Position numbers and translations under genes: made by a program. The notes under the pieces are model-generated. The model was not told where the DNA came from. It searched no databases and saw only the letters and a list, made by a program, of their open reading frames with translations. A stretch of DNA of 64,000 nucleotides from CADCTM01 sp049671305 (GTDB taxonomy: Bacteria; Cyanobacteriota; Cyanobacteriia; Cyanobacteriales; Coleofasciculaceae): assembly GCA_049671305.1 (NCBI GenBank), contig JBATUR010000065.1:1-64000 (forward strand), written 5' to 3'. Positions 44,037-51,101 of this stretch are shown here, piece after piece (positions within the stretch are counted from its first letter, which is position 1; every line of letters starts with the position of its first letter).

Positions 44037-44225
44037 TCAAGCTCGCTCTTCTTTAGGCGGAATAAACATCACCTCAAATTCTACTCCTGGAATAAAGCGT
44101 TGCAAAAGTCTCAAATGATCTTCGGCGTCTTGACGGTTGCGGAAACAGGCGACGGTGTGATGTTGTGTGGGCAATATCCGCACAATTATCCAGGTGTGAT
44201 TATTTGGTTCGCGTCGGCTTACCAT
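44037..44225 (-). CDS. Small conserved protein of unknown function
   Basis: 62 residues, no signal peptide: HTWIIVRILPTQHHTVACFRNRQDAEDHLRLLQRFIPGVEFEVMFIPP. The pattern is beta-alpha-beta, like a small ferredoxin-like or RRM-like half, and it resembles short conserved cyanobacterial proteins of this kind. Its codons look genuine and it is bounded by a terminator-type hairpin. It may be cytoplasmic; no partner or motif is evident. Confidence 0.55.
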   Translation of the reverse strand: MVSRREPNNHTWIIVRILPTQHHTVACFRNRQDAEDHLRLLQRFIPGVEFEVMFIPPKEERA

Positions 44226-44415
44226 TAAGAATAGTCTCCTTTGTAATTTGGGAGCCAGAAGTCAGCGGGTAGTGGGCAAAACTTTGCCGCTGGCTTCTAA
44301 CCTGTGAGTTGTGAGAAGGCAATTAATTGCCTTAATGGAATATTAATACAATATCATTTAGTAGTCCAGTGGGTAGCCGTTTACTTGGTTATGAGCCTCT
44401 GACAAAATCTGAGGC

Positions 44416-44655
44416 ATGGGACAAGCAGGTAAAGCCCTTAAAAAGGTGTTAGAAGTTTACGACATTAGCCAATATCGATTAGCTACAGAAATGGGACTTG
44501 GACGCTCTAATGTTTACAGGTGGGTTCATGAAACTAGAGATCCCACGGCTGAGACTGTCAAGGAAATGGTGGACGTGCTGCGAAAGATTAATCCTAATGC
44601 GGCAGAGGAATTTATTCGGTTGTATTTAGGTGGTGGTTTGATTGAGGATGAGTAG
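44416..44655 (+). CDS. XRE-type helix-turn-helix regulator
   Basis: 79 residues. The helix-turn-helix is ISQYRLATEMGLGRSNVYRWVHETRDPTAETVKEM (about 17-51), typical of Cro/C1 regulators, with a short C-terminal tail (NPNAAEEFIRLYLGGGLIEDE). It could be an antitoxin whose toxin is not adjacent, or a stand-alone regulator. The following leftward gene is a ParE-like toxin, but that has its own antitoxin upstream. DNA contacts are probable; targets are unknown. Confidence 0.78.
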   Translation: MGQAGKALKKVLEVYDISQYRLATEMGLGRSNVYRWVHETRDPTAETVKEMVDVLRKINPNAAEEFIRLYLGGGLIEDE

Positions 44656-44709
44656 TTGTGGAGAGAAAAATGCGATCGCTCTATGGGGATTTCTTCGGAT
44701 CGCTTTTCT

Positions 44710-44973
44710 TCACTTATCATAAACTTCTCTGCGGTGAGCTACTGTCAATATATAGAGCGTGAGATTCTCATCATCAATGCTGTAAATTATCCGGTAATCT
44801 CCCACCCTAATTCGCCATCGGTTGTTTTTCCCCTTCAGCTTGCGACAGCCATCTGGACGAGGCTCATTTACCAAAGCATCAATTTTTGGCTCAATCCTAG
44901 TACTGATTTCAACGGGAAGTGATTTTAGCTGTTTTTGGGCAGATGTGTAAATAATGACTTGGTAATCAGACAC
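44710..44973 (-). CDS. ParE/RelE-family toxin
   Basis: 87 residues with the RelE/ParE pattern: YQVIIYTSAQKQLKSLP at the start, CRKLKGKNNRWRIRVGDYRIIYSID in the centre and YILTVAHRREVYDK at the end. The basic Arg/Lys/Tyr residues of the RelE active region are present. Whether it cleaves mRNA on the ribosome (RelE) or poisons gyrase (ParE) cannot be decided. It overlaps its antitoxin by 8 bp, with the antitoxin gene first, the standard order. Confidence 0.88.
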   Translation of the reverse strand: MSDYQVIIYTSAQKQLKSLPVEISTRIEPKIDALVNEPRPDGCRKLKGKNNRWRIRVGDYRIIYSIDDENLTLYILTVAHRREVYDK

Positions 44974-45268
44974 CTAACTTCCTCTGGGACTCTAACTCAC
45001 GCTTAACTTCTTCCCAAGGCACACCCGCTTCATCCTCTAGGTCGTCAGTAATTAGAGCAAAATAGAGATCTTCCCAGATTTCACCATGTTTTTCAAAGTC
45101 TAGAAGTACGGCAATCTTTTCATCTTGCTCATTGATTAAAAACTGAAAACCTGTTGCTTCGCTGCATTCTAAAAGGACATCTGCCCAAAATTCACGATGT
45201 TCATTCAAGTCAACAAGCGCAGCGATTTTATGACCTTGATTATCGGTTATAAACTGAATTCCCTGCAT
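44966..45268 (-). CDS. Antitoxin with internally duplicated N-terminal module
   Basis: 100 residues, overlapping the ParE/RelE toxin. It contains the same module twice. Residues 1-32 are MQGIQFITDNQGHKIAALVD then LNEHREFWADVL; residues about 40-70 are GFQFLINEQDEKIAVLLDFE then KHGEIWEDLY. Both halves follow the pattern of the short cyanobacterial RelE antitoxin start (...YITDxxGxxxAVVLP...). The C-terminus (GVPWEEVKRELESQR) is the probable toxin-binding helix. A duplicated dimerisation/DNA-binding module in one chain is unusual. The promoter region has an ATACTTTAGTAT palindrome over its -35. Confidence 0.72.
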   Translation of the reverse strand: MQGIQFITDNQGHKIAALVDLNEHREFWADVLLECSEATGFQFLINEQDEKIAVLLDFEKHGEIWEDLYFALITDDLEDEAGVPWEEVKRELESQRKLGV

Positions 45269-45322
45269 GGTTTATTACCTCAGATTTATCAGTGCGTTAG
45301 TTAAAGTTTTAGAATCGGCTAA

Positions 45323-45339
45323 TGTCAATACTTTAGTAT
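45323..45339 (-). promoter_or_regulatory. Putative promoter -35 and overlapping operator of the antitoxin-toxin operon
   Basis: On the minus strand TTGACA occupies 45328-45323, about 55 bases before the antitoxin ATG. The palindrome ATACTTTAGTAT (45328-45339) abuts it. Autoregulated toxin-antitoxin operons usually have such operators, so this is a plausible binding site. The -10 is weak (TTTAAC), so the promoter call is tentative. Confidence 0.4.
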
Positions 45340-45431
45340 ATAATGTTCTCGAAGATAAGAGATGCGATCGCTCTAGGGTTATTCCTAACGCTTTTATGGA
45401 TCGCTAAAATAGCTGGTTAATCATACGCTTA

Positions 45432-45923
45432 CTAAGATATTTGTGAAAGTTGTGTAACCAAATGATTCTGAAAGCCAACTAATCCACCTCTATTAGTCCA
45501 ATGCTCATAAAATTTAGACCTTGTACCAGGTGCATCAAGATTACGAGCCAAGCCGTTCCAAATGGATACATTAAACCCAAATATTTCATCCTGATGAGGG
45601 AGAGTATACCAATCTTTATCTAATGGAGGCATCCAAACTGCTCGTACAACCCGATATATTCCCCATTCAGGTTCGCTGGTGTTTTTATACAATTTGTTAT
45701 CTAAAAATTCAGCAATATGTGTTACCCGTGCTTGCTGATGTAAGAGTATAAGGTCGCCTTCTTGTGGTCTTCCTGCATTACCTTTAGCTTTAGTTTTCCA
45801 TGTCAAACCGAAAATTTTTGCTTCTGGTAACTCCATTGCAATAGGTGTTCCACGCTCAGGTTTATAAGCCCATCCTTGATAAGGTCTAATATTTTTCGTC
45901 CACTTCAACCTAGATAAATCCAT
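45432..45923 (-). CDS. PUA/EVE-like protein of unknown function
   Basis: 163 residues, soluble. The segment RPQEGDLILLHQQARVTHIAEFLDNKLYK (about 52-80) and GIYRVVRAVWMPPLDKDW resemble the small beta-barrel of PUA/EVE-type domains, which recognise modified bases in RNA or DNA. The end (WTNRGGLVGFQNHLVTQL) is aromatic-rich. I am not certain of the family. It lies in a patch with a toxin-antitoxin pair and xisHI, and 101 bp from xisI, so it may be part of an accessory or defence cluster. Its start is ATG at 45923. Confidence 0.5.
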   Translation of the reverse strand: MDLSRLKWTKNIRPYQGWAYKPERGTPIAMELPEAKIFGLTWKTKAKGNAGRPQEGDLILLHQQARVTHIAEFLDNKLYKNTSEPEWGIYRVVRAVWMPPLDKDWYTLPHQDEIFGFNVSIWNGLARNLDAPGTRSKFYEHWTNRGGLVGFQNHLVTQLSQIS

Positions 45924-46024
45924 AGTTATTTTTCAAAGTATTGTGATTTGGTCTACAAGTATAACCTTGATTGTTCAAAACTAATGGCAATAGACATATT
46001 GGTACTCCTTAATATTTCACCAAC

Positions 46025-46369
46025 TCAACCAACAGCAAACCCTGTATACTGCCTAACAAAAGGTTCATGAAACGCCAAAACAATATCTTCTTTCGGAACA
46101 TCCAACTTAACTAACTCACTAGCTATCCCAATCTCAGTTCCATCATGTTGAATCCAAATTTTTCCATCTTTTAGATCAAGATGTAAAACACATCCATAAT
46201 TGCGGCGTCGATTCTTCCAACCGACATAAACTAATTGATAATGATCGCGTTCAGTATCAAAAATTAATTGAGTTTCAACCTGATCATCAGGTCGCCCAAT
46301 ACTGGCATATTCTTTCAATACTTGCTGAATATAACTTCTATAAGTCTCTAATTTGTTTGCCATCGCCAA
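46025..46369 (-). CDS. xisI: XisI-family protein (fdxN element excision controlling factor)
   Basis: 114 residues with the family signature LIFDTERDHYQLVYVGWKNRRRNYGCVLHLDLKDGKIWIQHDGTEIGIA followed by LVKLDVPKEDIVLAFHEPFVRQYTGFAV. XisI was first described as a factor needed for excision of the fdxN element in heterocysts of Anabaena, but most copies lie far from any such element and their present role is unclear. It overlaps xisH by 22 bp, so the two are translationally coupled. No recombinase (xisF) is in the window. Confidence 0.93.
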   Translation of the reverse strand: MAMANKLETYRSYIQQVLKEYASIGRPDDQVETQLIFDTERDHYQLVYVGWKNRRRNYGCVLHLDLKDGKIWIQHDGTEIGIASELVKLDVPKEDIVLAFHEPFVRQYTGFAVG

Positions 46370-46767
46370 ATCACCTCATTGGCTGGATCGTAGATAATAA
46401 TTTTAACTTCAAAACGTTTAATTACCGTTTGGATAAACTGAAGAGAAAAAAAGCTCTGATAAGTTGACAAAGGAACGGCTAAATATAAAATTCTCTTTGG
46501 ATATTGTTCTTCTAAAGCCACACGATAGTTAATAAATTGCCCAATAGCATTATGAAACTCAGAAATGTTTGACCTGCCAATAAAGCTCTTAATTTCAACT
46601 GCTATTTTTTCGCCATTTTTTTCAGCAGCAATAAGTTTTTCTGCGCCTAAATCAATATACATTTCAACCCCGCCAACTTGAAGCTTTAAAGGATCATCCG
46701 TAATTATCCATGCCTCTTTTTCAAGACCTTTCCTAACAGCCTCATGAAAAATATCTTTAGCAGGCAT
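46348..46767 (-). CDS. xisH: XisH-family protein, endonuclease-like fold
   Basis: 139 residues: MPAKDIFHEAVRKGLEKEAW, DLGAEKLIAAEKNGEKIAVEIKSFIGRSNISEFHNAIGQFINYR. The pattern E(14)-x-...-D-L-G-A-E, then AVEIKSF, is like the restriction-endonuclease D-ExK core, so a nuclease fold is plausible. It is the first gene of the xisH-xisI pair, the usual order. Function outside heterocyst DNA excision is not established, and a mobile or toxin-like role has been suggested for dispersed copies. The C-terminus ends ANEVIWRWQTN. Confidence 0.92.
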   Translation of the reverse strand: MPAKDIFHEAVRKGLEKEAWIITDDPLKLQVGGVEMYIDLGAEKLIAAEKNGEKIAVEIKSFIGRSNISEFHNAIGQFINYRVALEEQYPKRILYLAVPLSTYQSFFSLQFIQTVIKRFEVKIIIYDPANEVIWRWQTN

Positions 46768-47030
46768 TGTTATAGCTATATTAAGCTCAGTGATTTAAGT
46801 CTTAGTTGTACCTGTAAGTATAGCATTGCTTATCTCATCTTTGAAATAGATAAGTGTTAGTAAAACTTCCTTTCATAGTGGCGAAGATATCTTAGTTTTT
46901 GCCTAATATTGTGCCATTTTCTTTGATTTTAAGTGCAGAAATCGGGAGCTGTATCTTGCATTTCCTCCTGATCCCCCATCCTGAAGTACCCTACTCAAAG
47001 TACGATGGTAGGCAAACCCTTTTAAAACCC

Positions 47031-48311
47031 GTGGCTCAGGTTACTCTCGAAAACATCTACAAAAGCTTTCCTGGTCGTAAAGGAGAGCGCAACGCCGCCC
47101 CCCCAACAGCAGAACCCCTGCTGACAACCGTTGATGAAGCAACTAATCAGTCTTCATTATCTGGAAGCGTCAATATCCTGCGGCGCATCAACCTCACCAT
47201 TCAAGATGGCGAGTTTATGGTACTTGTGGGACCTTCCGGTTGCGGCAAAAGTACTTTACTTCGCTTGATAGCAGGTCTAGAAACCCTCACAGGTGGCAAA
47301 ATTTGGGTGGGAGATGCCTTGGTGAATGAACTGCCTCCCAAGGAGCGAGACATTGCGATGGTTTTTCAAAACTACGCACTCTACCCTCACCTTACGGTTT
47401 ATGACAACATTGCTTTTGGACTGCGACGCACAAAATCGGCAAATAGTCAAGCTCAATCTCCTTCCCAAGTTCCCCGTTGGTTAGAAAAAGCGGTGGTGGG
47501 AATGACGCGATCGCTTCCTGCTGGACTACGCTACCTTTCCGACCAAGAAAAAGCCGTAGATAAACAAGTCCGCACTGTTGCTCAATTATTACAAATTGAA
47601 CCGCTTTTAAACCGCCTGCCTAAACAATTATCCGGCGGGCAAAAGCAGCGAGTCGCCCTTGGACGGGCAATTTCTCGCAACCCCCAAGTCTTTTTGATGG
47701 ACGAACCGCTTTCTAACCTTGATGCCAAGCTTCGTGCCGAAACTCGTAGCCAAATTGTTAAACTTCAGCGTCAACTCGGTACAACCACAATATATGTCAC
47801 CCACGACCAAACTGAAGCAATGACAATGGGCGATCGCATTGCCGTCATGAATCAAGGGCAAATTCAACAACTCGCAGCCCCCCTAGAACTCTACAACCAC
47901 CCAGCAAATCAATTTGTGGCAGAATTTATCGGTTCTCCGCCGATGAACTTTCTCCCTGTACAAGTCAAAGCGCCCTTACTAATTCAGCATCCCCAATTTC
48001 GCCTCACTCTACCTGAAGTTTGGGAACCAATTTTGCAAAAGCATAACGGACGCACTTTAACTTTAGGCATCCGTCCTGAACACCTAAGTATTAGTGTTCC
48101 CGCACCAAAAAACCTTAATGTCGTAGTTGATCTGGTTGAAGCATTAGGCAACGATACTTATTTATCAGCCAGTTTGACCGAAACCTCGGCTTTACAAGTC
48201 AGAATTCCACCAGAGCAAATAGTCAGAATAGGCGATCGCCTTTGGTTATCAATAGCCGTCGATAAAATTCATCTTTTTGACCCACAAACAGGTATGGCTA
48301 TTCATTCTTAG
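47031..48311 (+). CDS. ABC transporter ATP-binding protein, UgpC/MalK type, with an insertion
   Basis: 426 residues from GTG 47031 (VAQVTLENIYKSFPGR), the conserved family start. Walker A is GPSGCGKSTLL, the signature LSGGQKQRVALGRA, Walker B VFLMDEPLSNLD, and the switch THDQTEAMTMGDRI. The C-terminal ~110 residues are the TOBE/OB regulatory region found in sugar and polyol importers. Between the Q-loop and the signature it carries about 40-45 extra residues (NSQAQSPSQVPRWLEKAVVG, then RSLPAGLRYLSDQEKAVD) compared with typical MalK, and a further polar insert near residues 20-45. Partner permeases are not adjacent. An upstream in-frame start at 46899 is less likely. Confidence 0.85.
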   Translation: MAQVTLENIYKSFPGRKGERNAAPPTAEPLLTTVDEATNQSSLSGSVNILRRINLTIQDGEFMVLVGPSGCGKSTLLRLIAGLETLTGGKIWVGDALVNELPPKERDIAMVFQNYALYPHLTVYDNIAFGLRRTKSANSQAQSPSQVPRWLEKAVVGMTRSLPAGLRYLSDQEKAVDKQVRTVAQLLQIEPLLNRLPKQLSGGQKQRVALGRAISRNPQVFLMDEPLSNLDAKLRAETRSQIVKLQRQLGTTTIYVTHDQTEAMTMGDRIAVMNQGQIQQLAAPLELYNHPANQFVAEFIGSPPMNFLPVQVKAPLLIQHPQFRLTLPEVWEPILQKHNGRTLTLGIRPEHLSISVPAPKNLNVVVDLVEALGNDTYLSASLTETSALQVRIPPEQIVRIGDRLWLSIAVDKIHLFDPQTGMAIHS

Positions 48312-48387
48312 CCTGATTCCACCCATCTTAATCGCCCACTAATATGCCAGAATATCATTCCGGTAGATAACTTTTGTCAAGGCTTAC

Positions 48388-48405
48388 TTTACATTTATTT
48401 ACTGT
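48388..48405 (+). promoter_or_regulatory. HLR1-like high-light element, distal
   Basis: TTTACATTTATTTACTGT fits the HLR1 consensus (two (G/T)TTACAWW half-sites separated by two bases) with two mismatches, both in the second half. HLR1 is bound by the response regulator RpaB in cyanobacteria and controls hli and other light-responsive genes. It is 230 bp upstream of the first hli start, in the only intergenic space before these genes. Confidence 0.4.
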
Positions 48406-48575
48406 AAGTACACGGTAGTTTAACTTTTATGCCACTCTTTTAGTATCAATCGCTACAAAGAAATATTAGCTAAACCATTATGTATACACAATCACATAAG
48501 TATTGAGTAAGCAAAACTTAAATAAAAACTATATAGGTTTATAACTTTAGAGGGAGAACTAGCAACAAATCCTAC

Positions 48576-48593
48576 GTTACATTAGTTAATACA
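48576..48593 (+). promoter_or_regulatory. HLR1-like element, proximal to hli
   Basis: GTTACATT is a perfect HLR1 half-site; the second half (TTAATACA after two bases) is degenerate. It is 42-59 bp before the first hli start, about where a core promoter would be. The rest of the 320-bp gap (48312-48634) shows only AT-rich sequence. Confidence 0.35.
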
Positions 48594-48634
48594 AGCAGAG
48601 AAAACGTAACAAATAAAAACAAGAGTAGTAATTT

Positions 48635-48814
48635 ATGAATAACGCACCAACTCCTCCAATCTCCGACCCAGCAGAGCGTAATTCTTGGAAAACAGGTTTC
48701 ACCCCACAAGCCGAAATCTGGAATGGACGCCTCGCTATGATTGGCTTTATTGCCGCATTAGCCACTGAATTCTTGGCAAACCAAGGTGTTTTGCACTTTT
48801 GGGGCTTGATGTAA
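48635..48814 (+). CDS. High light-inducible (one-helix chlorophyll a/b-binding-like) protein
   Basis: 59 residues. A polar N-terminus (MNNAPTPPISDPAERNSWKT) precedes one membrane helix with the chlorophyll-binding signature AEIWNGRLAMIGF (about 26-38) and ends GVLHFWGLM. Hli proteins carry chlorophyll and carotenoid, protect and help assemble photosystem II, and are induced by light stress. It is the first of two tandem copies, which share about 70% of residues. HLR1-like sequences lie upstream. Confidence 0.93.
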   Translation: MNNAPTPPISDPAERNSWKTGFTPQAEIWNGRLAMIGFIAALATEFLANQGVLHFWGLM

Positions 48815-48866
48815 TCCTAGCTATAAATTATTTTCTCTTCTCAATTATTAACCAAAGGAAAAAACC

Positions 48867-49046
48867 ATGACTAAGACACCAACCCCACCAATTACTAATC
48901 CTGAAGATCGTAACGCTGTTAAATTTGGCTTCACACCACAAGCCGAAATTTGGAACGGACGCCTTGCTATGTTGGGCTTTGTAATTGCGATCGCTATTGA
49001 ACTATTTTCTAACCAAGGTGTTTTACACTACTGGGGACTAATCTAA
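48867..49046 (+). CDS. High light-inducible protein, second tandem copy
   Basis: 59 residues with the same motif AEIWNGRLAMLGF (about 26-38) and the ending QGVLHYWGLI. It lies 52 bp after the first copy, with the same length, so it arose by tandem duplication. AAAGGAAAA lies before the ATG. A strong terminator follows at 49079, so the two genes are probably one transcript. Substitutions are concentrated in the N-terminus and the second half of the helix (VIAIAIELFS for IAALATEFLA), which may give different partners. Confidence 0.93.
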   Translation: MTKTPTPPITNPEDRNAVKFGFTPQAEIWNGRLAMLGFVIAIAIELFSNQGVLHYWGLI

Positions 49047-49078
49047 GTTCGTTTCACAACCAACTAAATAATAAAAAT

Positions 49079-49111
49079 CTGGGAAATTTGCCAAAGTTTC
49101 CCAGGCTTTTT
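49079..49111 (+). terminator. Rho-independent terminator after the hli pair
   Basis: CTGGGAAA (49079-49086) and TTTCCCAG (49097-49104) form an 8-bp stem with a 10-base loop, followed by GCTTTTT. Confidence 0.85.
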
Positions 49112-49200
49112 GCATTTCTTAGCCAGCATTGTTTCTGCCTGATTAAGAACACTCCTCACAGTTAAAATAAAATTAAAGAATAGCAACAACTAACACGCCC

Positions 49201-50685
49201 ATGACAACTGCTGCTCCGGTCAAAACTCAGTATGAAGCAATAATTGGTCTAGAAACCCATTGTCAGCTAAGTACCCAAACTAAGATTTTTTCTAATTCCT
49301 CCACAGAATTTGGTTCTGTCCCTAATACCCATATCGATCCGATTTGCTTGGGAATGCCTGGGGTTTTACCTGTACTTAATCAAAAAGTTTTGGAGTATGC
49401 TGTCAAAGCTGGTTTAGCGCTCAATTGTCAGATTGCACCATACAGTAAGTTTGACCGCAAACAGTATTTTTATCCAGACTTACCTAAAAATTATCAGATT
49501 TCTCAGTTCGATTTGCCAATTGCTGAACATGGTTGGTTAGAAATTGAATTAGCTGATGCTTCAGGCAACCCAATGCGTAAGAAAATTGGCATTACTCGCT
49601 TGCACATGGAGGAAGATGCAGGCAAGCTAGTTCATGCTGGAAGCGATCGCCTTTCTGGTTCCACCTATTCATTAGTAGACTATAACCGCGCTGGTATACC
49701 TTTAATTGAAATTGTCTCAGAACCAGATTTGCGATCAGGGCAAGAAGCGGCAGAATACGCTGAAGAAGTCCGCCGCATCGTGCGATACATCGGCGTGAGT
49801 GATGGCAATATGCAAGAAGGTTCTTTGCGCTGCGATGTCAATATTTCTGTTCGTCCTGTTGGGCAAAAGGAATTTGGCGTTAAAGTCGAAATTAAGAACA
49901 TGAATTCGTTCAGTGCGATTCAAAAAGCGATCGAATATGAAATTGAACGACAAATTGAGGCAGTAGAAGCAGGTGAGCCCATAATTCAAGAAACGCGACT
50001 TTGGGAAGAAGGCAGCCAACGTACGATTAGTATGCGCGTTAAAGAAGGTTCTAGCGACTATCGTTATTTTCCTGAGCCCGACTTGCCGCCAATTGAGGTA
50101 GCAAAAGAGCAGTTAGAAGAGTGGCGCGGCGAATTACCAGAACTTCCGGCTCAAAAACGGCATCGTTATGAAAGTGAATTAGGGCTTTCTGCTTATGATA
50201 CTCGTGTGTTGACGGACGATCGCTTAGTAGCAGAGTATTTTGAAAGTGCAATTGCCACAGGTGCTAATGCCAAACTCACCGCTAACTGGGTAATGGGAGA
50301 CATTGCCGCCTACCTCAACACCGAGAAACTGCTAATTACGCAAATTGCTCTAACACCCGTTGTTTTGGCAGAATTAATTACCCTGATTGAAGATGGTACT
50401 ATTAGCGGTAAAATCGCCAAAGATATTTTACCGGAATTATTAACCGAAGGCGGCTCGGCGAAAGAACTTGTTGAACGCAAAGGTTTGATTCAAATCTCTG
50501 ATACAGCCGAACTTGAAGCCATGATCGATCAAGTAATTGCGGCTAATCCCAAGGAACTAGAACAATATCGTAACGGCAAAACCAAGTTACAAGGCTTTTT
50601 TGTAGGACAATTGATGAAGAAAACTAATGGAAGAGCTGATCCTAAACTAGCTAACCAAATTTTGAGCAAAAAGTTAAACGCTTAA
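49201..50685 (+). CDS. gatB: Asp-tRNA(Asn)/Glu-tRNA(Gln) amidotransferase subunit B
   Basis: GatB is the tRNA-binding and kinase/transamidase-linked subunit of the GatCAB complex, which makes Gln-tRNA(Gln) in cyanobacteria. The 494-residue protein matches the family: YEAIIGLETHCQLSTQTKIFS, then YNRAGIPLIEIVSEPDLRSGQEA and GVSDGNMQEGSLRCDVNISVRP. The C-terminal YqeY-like helical domain is present (about 350-494). The gene is rightward, 154 bp after the hli pair, and is followed by three tandem hairpin units. gatA and gatC are elsewhere. Confidence 0.96.
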   Translation: MTTAAPVKTQYEAIIGLETHCQLSTQTKIFSNSSTEFGSVPNTHIDPICLGMPGVLPVLNQKVLEYAVKAGLALNCQIAPYSKFDRKQYFYPDLPKNYQISQFDLPIAEHGWLEIELADASGNPMRKKIGITRLHMEEDAGKLVHAGSDRLSGSTYSLVDYNRAGIPLIEIVSEPDLRSGQEAAEYAEEVRRIVRYIGVSDGNMQEGSLRCDVNISVRPVGQKEFGVKVEIKNMNSFSAIQKAIEYEIERQIEAVEAGEPIIQETRLWEEGSQRTISMRVKEGSSDYRYFPEPDLPPIEVAKEQLEEWRGELPELPAQKRHRYESELGLSAYDTRVLTDDRLVAEYFESAIATGANAKLTANWVMGDIAAYLNTEKLLITQIALTPVVLAELITLIEDGTISGKIAKDILPELLTEGGSAKELVERKGLIQISDTAELEAMIDQVIAANPKELEQYRNGKTKLQGFFVGQLMKKTNGRADPKLANQILSKKLNA

Positions 50686-50763
50686 TGCCGCAGCAAAAAA
50701 ACTTCATCGAAATAACATAATAGGGGGTTACGCCCCTCATCCTGAAGGTGCTATATTTTGATA

Positions 50764-50815
50764 AGTAGATGCACCCTGATGATCGGGAGAGCCACTTAGG
50801 TGACTCTCCTTTTTT
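50764..50815 (+). ncRNA. Putative small RNA, tandem unit 1
   Basis: TATATT at 50752-50757 could be its -10. The predicted transcript of about 50 nt ends in the hairpin GGAGAGCCAC-TTAG-GTGACTCTCC followed by six T. Compared with copies 2 and 3 the inner stem has CAC/GTG where they have wobble pairs, so pairing is largely kept while the sequence changes. Alternatively this copy is simply the gatB terminator, 79 bp after its stop. Confidence 0.4.
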
Positions 50816-50898
50816 AGAGCCTTTTAAATTAGTTCTGTCCAAAAAAAGATTTAAATAGGGGGTGACACCCCTCACCCCAGTCGTCTATACTAAGGACA

Positions 50899-50951
50899 AG
50901 TAGATGCACCCTGATGACTGGGAGAGTTACGCAAGTGGCTCTCTTTTTTTT
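50899..50951 (+). ncRNA. Putative small RNA, tandem unit 2
   Basis: GTGACA (50862-50867) lies 18 bp before TATACT (50886-50891), and the first bases of the predicted RNA follow 7 bp later. The -35-like hexamer sits inside the perfect palindrome GGGGTGACACCCC, suggesting an operator. The transcript would end in GAGAGTTAC-GCAA-GTGGCTCTC, a 9-bp stem with two G-U pairs and a GNRA-type loop, followed by eight T. Expression has not been shown. Confidence 0.5.
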
Positions 50952-51032
50952 GCTTATGTAAATTAGTTCTGCCCAAAAAAAGATTTAAATAGGGGGTGAC
51001 ACCCCTCACCCCATTCGTCTATACTAAGGACA

Positions 51033-51085
51033 AGTAGATGCACCCTGATGACTGGGAGAGTTACGCAAGTGGCTCTCTTTTTTTT
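51033..51085 (+). ncRNA. Putative small RNA, tandem unit 3
   Basis: Nearly identical to unit 2. GTGACA (50996-51001) inside the GGGGTGACACCCC palindrome, 18 bp, TATACT (51020-51025), the conserved block from 51033, the same GCAA-loop hairpin and eight T (51078-51085). The end lies 17 bp from the 3' end of the convergent gene at 51102, so it may also affect that transcript. Confidence 0.5.
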
Positions 51086-51101
51086 GTGGTTTTAAAACAA
51101 A

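Larger units (their letters stand above)
50721..51085. repeat. Three tandem ~134-bp promoter-hairpin units
   Basis: A conserved block (AGTAGATGCACCCTGATGA) occurs at 50764, 50899 and 51033, 135 and 134 bp apart. Each unit has, in order: a GGGG...CCCC palindrome (perfect GGGGTGACACCCC in copies 2 and 3), a TATACT/TATATT -10-like box, the conserved block, a G(G)GAGAG...CTCTC hairpin and a T-run. Copies 2 and 3 also share the upstream stretch beginning AAATTAGTTCTG. The units lie between gatB and a convergent gene. No open frame is supported in them. Confidence 0.85.

Noticed and set aside
44656..44922. Rightward 88-residue frame after the XRE gene
   Set aside because: Overlaps the ParE/RelE gene antisense; lacks a separate start context and family features.
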